Source: Phlebotomus papatasi
Lineage: Eukaryota; Arthropoda; Insecta; Diptera; Psychodidae
Direction: 5' to 3'
Assembly (NCBI RefSeq): GCF_024763615.1
Contig: NC_077224.1
Coordinates: 49,176,712-49,240,711, forward strand
Length of the DNA stretch: 64,000 nucleotides
The notes under the pieces are model-generated. The model saw nothing but the letters and a program-made list of their open reading frames with translations. It ran no database searches and had not been told where the DNA came from. A program made the translations under genes and the position numbers. Below, piece after piece: positions 56,755-64,000 of the stretch (positions are counted from its first letter, which is position 1; every line of letters begins with the position of its first letter).

Positions 56755-56870
56755 TTGAGGGTCATCGAAGACTGGAAGTAGATATCTCTTACCATTTGAG
56801 CTCCAGAACGGTGACAAGTTGAAAAAAGACGATTTATATAACTGCTTTCTCTTTGAGTTCAAGCAGTAAT
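56755..56870. repeat. CATCGAAGACCGGAAGT repeat, direct copy
   Basis: GTCATCGAAGACTGGAAGTA, TTGAGCTCCAGAACGGTGAC and AACTGCTTTCTC match 18590-18690. Confidence 0.5.
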
Positions 56871-56999
56871 AAGGAATAAAAGAGTAAAAAAAATATACAA
56901 ATAAACTTCTTTAATAAATTCTGAAAGTCACTCTCTAGTTCATCAGACTTAAAGAACTTTAAAAATAGTGGAAAGCTTTTAGAAATTACAGTAAACCAC

Positions 57000-57790
57000 A
57001 TTTCTTAATGAAATATTCCCTGTTATATCTTCCTATTGCCTATATTATCAAAACTTTTTGAGAAAAGCTCCTCAGTGCTCGCCTGATGGACTTTTTATAT
57101 TCATCTGATGCAATAAATGCCATACAATGCTGCCGCAGCAATGCTGTTCTTGGCCTTAAGTTAATTATGTCTAGAGATGGTAAAATTTCAGAAATTTCAC
57201 AGCAGTCGCCACCTACTTTAGGCGGAAATTCATGAAATTTCTTGAAATTTACCAACTCTAATTATGTCATATTTCGCGGACCATTTGTTGGCGCTCAGCG
57301 ACAAATCCAGAGCGGTCCGTTTTCTTCCGCTTAGATCTGGTAACCACATTTGTGAAATGATTAGCCACTCTCCCTCATGCACTAGTTCTTGTTGTTTGGA
57401 CATCTGCATCCCCTGCATCCCAATGCCCTTTTTCTTTTGGATAATCCTGGAATGCATATAGACGAAGGATTGTCATAGAAAGCACACACGGAGAGACTTG
57501 CAGGCTCCATACTGCCCTTGATATGCCTGACTCATCGAATTGACATTCCATGTTCACTTAATGGATTGAAAAGCCGATGTACTGTTCTTGCATAGAGTCC
57601 CAAATTGGAACACGGGCTACCATACTGGGGAGGCACATAATGCGAGTACCCTCGCACCTATCCGCCGCGCACAGAGATGTGCTCTTATGATACAATCTAT
57701 GATTCAGAGTTTCTACTGTTTACCTGATAAGATCGGTCGTGGTAAGTCGGCAGCAGACACAACCAAGCATTAATTGAGGAGAAATATATA
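57000..57790. other. Unidentified GC-richer stretch, possibly a transposon relic
   Basis: Several ORFs overlap on both strands (e.g. minus 57230-57457, plus 57588-57773). None has a motif I can place. The GC content is above the local level, which suggests former coding sequence. Confidence 0.3.
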
Positions 57791-59130
57791 AATTGAATTG
57801 AATTGTTATTTTCTAAATATGTGAATAATATTCTTTAGATTCTGAGAATTAAAATTTTATAAGGAAAGGTGGGATAGCTTTACGTAGATTGACATTATTT
57901 CACGACTCGTTACCCAAATCGTTGCAATGCTTTTATGTCAATTGAATTTTGCTTATCTCATTTTGGTTACCTTATTTCAAAATTCTTAGACATTAAGAGG
58001 ATCGAAAAGCCAGAAAATGGCGTCTCCATACAAAAACCCAAAATTAAAAGTGTATCAAGTCCTACATTTTTTGAGATATTTCCTTGAAAATTTAACTGAG
58101 GGTAGTTTTTTATTATTATCTTTGAATTCCCTGTTTTAATTTTTTGAAAAACTATTTTGCTTTCGTAATATAATTTTCCAAACATTCGTATACTCCTAAA
58201 ACATGCCACAAAGAAGCTGCATTATCTCCTAGAATATGAAAGATAGAGAGGTATATTTTTTTTTAATTTTGTTCCTAAAGACATGCTCTACAAAATGCCT
58301 GTTTCACTTCTTTCACTTTTCATACAAATTTTCCAAGTATTTTTCAATTGAAAATTGTCCTAAAAATGACAGTTTTCATTGCATCTTTGTACTGAGAATA
58401 TCATTTTTTCCGAATTAATAATTATTTTTGTACCAATCTACATTTCATTAGCTTTCAAATGGTACATTAGAATTGGAGAAACTCCTAATAGTTTTTTTGC
58501 AATTAAATTTTAAACAACATGCTCCAAATTGGAAATTTTCATGAGCTTTTGATAGCTTTCCGAGCTTCCGAGAAATTCTACTCAAAATTGTTCAGCGATT
58601 CGCCACAAGATTACGCGTCGCATTTTTCACCATGTCTTTCCTTTTCTCTCTGACCTTCAGCACGCCTGCAGTTTTTTGCGATCAGGCGGAGGAGAAAAAA
58701 GAATACACAACAACAAAACTCATTCCCTGTGTGAGAAATCGTATGAATTACAGCTGATCGAATTTTTATGATTTTCACGATCAGTCTCGTTGTTTCAAAA
58801 AATTGTAGAAAATCGTAAAAATTATGAATCGTCAATCGTCATGGGCATTTCACAAAACCAGCTAATATCGGTGACTACATAATATGCGGATATAATTTTT
58901 CTCGGAGAAGAAAAAAGTCAGTGATGAGCCTAAATGGACTTATGCTATGTGTGATTCTTTCATTGCAAATTCGAATTGGGGGCAAAATCGAAGTCCAGAC
59001 GACCTTATGGTAGTTGAGATTCATTACAGGAAACCCCGAAATACGTGCAACTCGAGGTCGTTGAAAATTGAAGAGTGCAAATTCGATTGTCAGAAATGCA
59101 CAAAAATACATGTAAAACTTTAATGCCAAA
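57791..59130. other. Intergenic sequence
   Basis: Nothing firm. 58980-59060 has words (TTATGGTAGTTGAGATTC, ACGTGCAACTCGAGGTC) that recall the palindromic element at 6958-7300. Confidence 0.3.
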
Positions 59131-59135
59131 ATGGC

Positions 59136-59420
59136 TCAGAAAGTATTCCGCAGTCCGCGAGTAATACTGCGATCTTCAAAAATCCGCGAAAAAATCCACG
59201 GTCCGGGAAAATCCACAATAAATTCTGCCGGCTGCGTAAATCCGTCAGAAATTCTTCGGTCCGCAAAAGATTCCGCGATCCGCGAGAAATTTCGCGGTTC
59301 GCGAAAATTCATGAACGATTCCGCGATCCGAGAAAATCCGGGAGCAACACCGCGATCCACGCAAATACACGAAAAATTCCGCGGCCCACTAAAATCCACG
59401 AACATACCGCGATCCGCAAA
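59136..59420. repeat. Degenerate tandem repeat, unit about 23 bp, CpG-rich
   Basis: Repeated variants of ATTCCGCGATCCGCGAAAAT and AATCCACGA run for about 285 bp. The block is strongly CG-dinucleotide rich against an AT-rich background. Both strands stay open for about 110-130 codons because of the repeat. Confidence 0.65.
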
Positions 59421-59502
59421 GTTACAAAATAAACCTAAAAGTAGCGAAAAAGCATAACATGATTTCGAGATTACAATAGAAAACCCGATTTTGAAATGGA
59501 AC

Positions 59503-61622
59503 TTTTGTGAAGTAAAGAAAAAATGAGACATGCATGTTTTACGTATATCTTTGTCTCTAAAAATTGATAAAAAAAATTAAATTTTCAAGTGACAAAATTT
59601 CTATTTTTATTTTCTTCATAGTCCAAAATTTCTATTTCTTCAAAGAACACGTGCTTTTGACACATTTGAAAGATAGGGGGAAACAGGTTTATTTTTTGGC
59701 CTTTTTTGGTAGGGGAAAGTACTCTCCTTTCGAATGTTCATGCCTTGGAATAATGGGAATTTTCTTTTATTTTTCGTATGAGACTTACACATTTCTATTA
59801 AATATTAGTTAGCTTATCATCAATATTTATGATTATGTGATAATTATTTATAAGTCTCTTAGGAAAAATAAAAGAAAAATCACGCTATTCGCAGGCATGA
59901 ACGTTCGAAAGGACAGTTCTTTCCCCTAACCCTTACGATTCGAAATTTAAAAACTTTACAATCTTGGCAGGTCAAACTAATAAATAATTAACATGACCTT
60001 TATTTTTCCTCCATTCTTTCCAAAAAACATGTTCTTCTTGGGAATCTTTAAAAACGCATCCTGCGATTTTTTTTATTTTTAAATAGTTTTAGAGGCCGAC
60101 TCGGTGATAATTTCATATAAGAAAATACTGTTGAATCAAAGATTTTTCAAGGTCAAAGGTTAAAAATGCTCTATAGAGAGCGTATTTTAAACCGAATAGA
60201 GTGACATTTGGTATAGTTCCAATGATTATGCAATTTCTTACAATTCTGAAAAGGGTATAATTTTTTATGAATCCATATAATAAACCAGTTTGTACCCTCA
60301 AGGAGTAACAAAAAGATTTTCAATATTAGTAACTAATTTGTTCCGAAAATCACCATCGCAGCAAGGAGGACGTTAAATTTGTGGCATTTTTCAAGCTATA
60401 ATATTTACGGTTTCACTTTTTTTTAATTCGAGATTGCCGAGATTTTCCCCCTCCTGCTACCAGCACTGGCACCTTAACTATAGACCTTAACTGTTAGACG
60501 AAACGGACGAGATCTTTTAAATTGCATTAATTTGTTCCCGATAATTGGAACAAAATGTCTATATTTGGTTCCGACTTTTAGCAACAAATTTGTACTTTTT
60601 AAGAGAGACAAAAGGATTCCCCATATTAGTAACGATTTTTGTTCCAAAAATTAAATCGTCCACGGACACCGAAAATTTTTGAAACGAATATGTTACAAAT
60701 GTAGGGATAGTATTTTTATAAAAAAATCTACAAATTTGTTCCTGACAGTGGGAACAAAACAGTAGAGCGCAACAAAATTCTATTCCAACTCACAGATCAA
60801 ATTTGTATAAAACGAAATCTACTGAAATTTGTAGGTATTCCACCGTATCGAAACGGTTCTAAAAGAAAACTTTTACACAATTGTCACTATTCTTAACAAA
60901 ACCGTAAAGAAAAAAAATATTGTTAACGAATAAATATCTTTTTTAGGTACATATTTGTTCTGTAACAAATTGTTCTAAAGAAAATTTTTACCAATATTTT
61001 GGTCAGTGTCCAAAAGTTTTTACTGTGATTGTGCAATTTGCTTACAATACTACAATTGGACTTCAGATTAAAATTAGTTATAGTTTCATAACTGGTTTAT
61101 TATTTGGATTCATAAAAAATTATACCCTTTTCAGAATTGTAAAAAATTGCATGACCTTTGGAACTATACCAAATGTCACCCTATTCGGTTTAAAAATACG
61201 CTCTCTAGAGCATTTTTAACCTTTGACCTTGAAAAATCTTTGATTCAACAGTATTTTCTTATATGAAATTATCACAGAGTCGGCCTCTAAAACATATTTA
61301 AAAATAAAAAAAATCGCAGGATGCGTTTTTAAAGATTCCCAAGAAGAACATGTTTTTTGGAAAGAATGGAGGAAAAATAAAGGTCATGTTAATTATTTAT
61401 CAGTTTGACTTTCCCGTACCAAAAAAAGGCCAAAAAACAAACCTGTTTCCCCCTATCTTTCAAATGTGTCAAATGCACGTGTCCTTTGAAGAAATAGAAA
61501 TTTTGGACTATGAAGAAAATAAAAATAGAAATTTTGTCACTTGAAAATTTAATTTTTTTTATCAATTTTTAGAGACAAAGATATGCGTAAAACATGCATG
61601 TCTCATTTTTTCTTTCCTTCAC
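59503..61622. mobile_element. Large palindromic element, arms 0.5-0.8 kb
   Basis: The left arm 59503-60299 and right arm 61092-61622 are close reverse complements (GAGACATGCATG, GAACATGTTTTTTGGAAAGA, AGGTCAAAGGTTAAAAATGC and others). The spacer is about 790 bp. The left arm holds a MITE of 215 bp plus about 45 further bp that the right arm lacks. No ORF of note. It may be a foldback transposon or an inverted duplication. Confidence 0.7.
59712..59926. mobile_element. MITE inside the left arm of the large palindrome
   Basis: It is 215 bp with ends GGGGAAAGTACTCTCCTTTC and GAAAGGACAGTTCTTTCCCC, and TA on both sides. It is absent from the mirror position in the right arm. Confidence 0.7.
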
Positions 61623-62001
61623 AAAATCTCATAATGCATCGCAAGGCTAAAAATCCGCCTTTGGGTTTTCAACCTTTTCAATGAGTTTTTTGTGTGCTCT
61701 GGGGAGCGCTTCGGAGAAGGGTAGACAGACGATGAGCGTGAACAAAAAACAGTAGAAAAAACGAGACAGCTGATGGCGGGTGATGACTCTTTTCACCACC
61801 AGGGGACATCACGGATGCTTTGAGTAGCTCCGCGAGAGCTTGAATCTGGAGCTTTTTTTTCCTTGACGATCCTCTTAATGTATTATTTTAAAAGTATTTT
61901 TATGAAAACAGGCCCAACCTCCCATGAGTATATGTAATATTTCTAAAATTCTTTTAATTTCTGATGGATTACATAAGCGAACTGTCTTGCTTTATAATCT
62001 C
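61623..62001. other. Non-coding sequence downstream of gene E
   Basis: 61690-61860 is GC-richer than its surroundings but has no recognised motif. Confidence 0.3.
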
Positions 62002-64000
62002 CTAACAATCTGTTTTATTGCATTTTCTTTTTCGTTTATCAACAAGCGTTTTTACAATATCATCAACACTTCTTCCTTTTGTCTCTGGCAAGTAAAAGAA
62101 TATGAAGATTGCCTCACACAGTGTCCAGGTTGCGAATGCAATCATGCACGTATGCAGTCCAAATTTATCAATCAACGGAAGGAAAAAGTGCATCATAAGT
62201 ATTGACTGAACTCTCGTTACCAGGTAAATGATAAAGACGCATGTTCCTCGAAGCTTTGTGGGCACAATCTCTGTGAGGATGATCGTTGGGGTATGAATGA
62301 GCCCCATTGAAAAAATCGCTATCCCTGAAAATGCCACAAGAGGAGCCCATCCAGAGTATGCGGAGACATCCAAGCCAGAATCCTTAGCGAAGAAGTAAGT
62401 AGCAATGGGAATAAAGCTCAAAAATGTACCCATAAGGGATCCAATAAGCTGAATTCTTCTTCCAAATCGATCAATATACAATGACATTGTAAAGAAACTG
62501 ACAAGTTGAATACTGGCAAAAATTATTGTTCCTAAATTGGGATCCATTTCCATTCCCGTTTCCTTGAATATTAACCCATTGAAGTTGAGGATCAGACCAA
62601 TTCCTGAAGCTTGACGTCCAGTGAAAATCACAAAACAAATCACGAGGGCTTTTATTGTGGTTGGATTCTCTGAAAAGAATTTTAAATAAAAACAGGATTT
62701 TTTAAAGAAAATCAATATAAAAAGAAAAATAAAAAGATCTATTTCAAAATTTTGTGGATATTGATAATTTTTCTGTTTTACAATAATTTCTAAAATTGAA
62801 AATTGCGCAGAAAAATTGCAGTAAAGTTACTATAAAAATTTTAATATTTAATTTTTTTTAATAACAAAAGGTAATTTATTTTTTCCCTAGAAACCCTAGA
62901 AATATATTTCCTTCAGGGATTGAAAATATTTAAGGCAAAATACATAGCGAATGCCTGATAAACTCTAAAAATGGTAAACCATAACGCCCCAAAATTTGAA
63001 AAACGTAATAAAATTAAACTTATTCTTTTCACTTTCATGTTACTTAAAAGTTTTACCCATTTTGTCAAGATGAAAAAAAATATTGAACTTTTTAATTTTT
63101 ATATATTAAAATATTTTTATATTTTGCATACTGAGAAAAGAAAGTAAATCACAATTTTTCTCACATAGGTTCTCTAAAACGAAAATAACTGTCCACTAAA
63201 TTATTTTAATAACAATAAATTTAAATTATTCAATATTGAATATTTATAATGAAATAAAACGTAATTCTTGTACCGTCGTTGCGGGTGACTTTGCACGTTT
63301 TTTCGCTGTTTTTCAACTTTGCCCTCTAAAAGTGGATAGTTAAAGTGAAGGGAGGGGGGTTTTTGAGTAAAATTATTTGTATTCAGTTGTTAATAAATGG
63401 ATTTTGTGCCACTAGCATTAATTTTATAAAATTTTACTATGTTTAAAAAAATCAAGAAAAAAGGCTTGCACTGGGGATAAGGTGCGGGTGACTTTGCACT
63501 TTTTAATAAATACTAAAAAATCAACAATTTCTGGTAATAAACGACAATGAAGATCTATAGATCTAAGGGTAATATGCACGAGATCTACAAGATGACATGA
63601 TCGCCATCTTGATTTGACGTTTCTGTCCGCCATTTTGAATAACTGTCAAAACCTAAAACTGGTTCGATTGGGTTGAAATTTTAGTATGTTGTAGCTGATG
63701 TCGAGACCTTTTCAGAACGTATCTATGTCCCAGTCTACGTCAAGTATTTACCTAGATACAGAGGCTCAAATTTTAAAATTTTGAAATCATCATATTTTGG
63801 CGTTCTTTATTTACTAATCCTTAATTTTAAAATCTAAATGAAATGCCCCAGTAACCATTAAAAATGGTTGAGGCTTTTATTTTATGTATTTATTTACTCT
63901 TACATAATTAAAAAAATAAATAAATGAAAAGTGCATTTATTAATTTTTTCATTTTTTCATTTTTGCAAAAACAGTTTTTCAGATCTTCAAATAATATGCT
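62002..64000 (-). CDS. Sugar porter E (MFS, Tret1-like), last exon; gene continues past the window
   Basis: The last exon spans 62002-62669 (222 codons plus 2 nt) with a TTTTCAG acceptor in the same phase as genes B-D. It covers the C-terminal half: GRQASGIGLILNFNGLIF in helix 7, YIDRFGRRIQLIG, TEIVPTKLRG and PETKGRSVDDI, ending in a basic tail KRKRKCNKTDC. It is more divergent than A-D. No upstream exon is seen between 62670 and 64000, so the preceding intron is at least 1.3 kb or the rest lies outside. It is a probable plasma-membrane sugar transporter; substrate unknown. Confidence 0.8.
62670..64000. other. Presumed intron of gene E
   Basis: It is AT-rich without exons. GCGGGTGACTTTGCAC occurs twice as a direct repeat (63288-63304 and 63483-63499), probably a transposon relic. 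Confidence 0.4.

Noticed and set aside
57230..57557. Possible gene on the minus strand with tryptophan-rich peptide
   Set aside because: Several equally long ORFs overlap on both strands, no domain is recognisable, and no splice-consistent extension is seen.
59136..59531. Overlapping 108- and 131-codon ORFs on opposite strands
   Set aside because: Both are open because of the degenerate tandem repeat; composition is repetitive and no domain is seen.
62002..64000. Upstream exons of sugar porter E within the window
   Set aside because: No 341-nt or 364-nt exon with RGxLG, PETP or GRK motifs is present above 62669, so they must lie beyond the right edge.

Overview
The window looks like nuclear DNA of an insect, most likely a nematoceran dipteran; a sand fly would fit, but the species is inferred, not shown. 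The evidence is AT-rich, intron-containing genes with GT-AG splicing, a secreted family 1 glycosidase, a tandem array of sugar-porter (Tret1-like) genes, a BEL/Pao LTR retrotransposon with a tRNA-Tyr primer site, and a very dense load of short palindromic transposons.

Layout. 1-16060 is transposon debris: a decayed DNA transposon (302-1371), two non-LTR retrotransposon fragments (2014-2940 minus, 3060-4080 plus), and many miniature inverted-repeat elements. 16068-20426 holds a two-exon glycoside hydrolase family 1 gene (504 aa) whose 2.7-kb intron carries nested MITEs. 21918-29449 is an old DNA transposon invaded by a complete BEL/Pao element (22336-28691) with identical 409-bp LTRs and a 5-bp target duplication. 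Its polyprotein has lost, in frame, the part of reverse transcriptase that carries the YxDD catalytic box. From 31156 to the right edge there are five sugar-porter genes, all on the minus strand: A 31156-35492 (468 aa), B 41126-43305 (473 aa), C 43642-45251 (461 aa), D 48066-52228 (486 aa), and the last exon of E from 62002. B, C and D share one exon plan (short first exon, 364 nt, 341 nt, long last exon; intron phases 1, 2, 1). A has lost the second intron and gained another. The intervals are filled with palindromic elements, including a 2.1-kb inverted repeat at 59503-61622.

How the genes fit together. A secreted beta-glycosidase can release sugars from plant glycosides, and the porters could move sugars across gut or other membranes. 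That is a plausible sugar-feeding theme, but nothing in the sequence links their expression.

The least expected signal is a small RNA-like module found at ten sites: CTGAnGAAG, a hairpin, then CGAAAG or GAAAC. Its stem bases change in compensating pairs while the flanks stay fixed. Six of the ten copies lie in opposed pairs inside palindromic elements, and two of those elements have exact 12-bp target duplications. It resembles part of a hammerhead ribozyme core, but I see no complete cleavage site.
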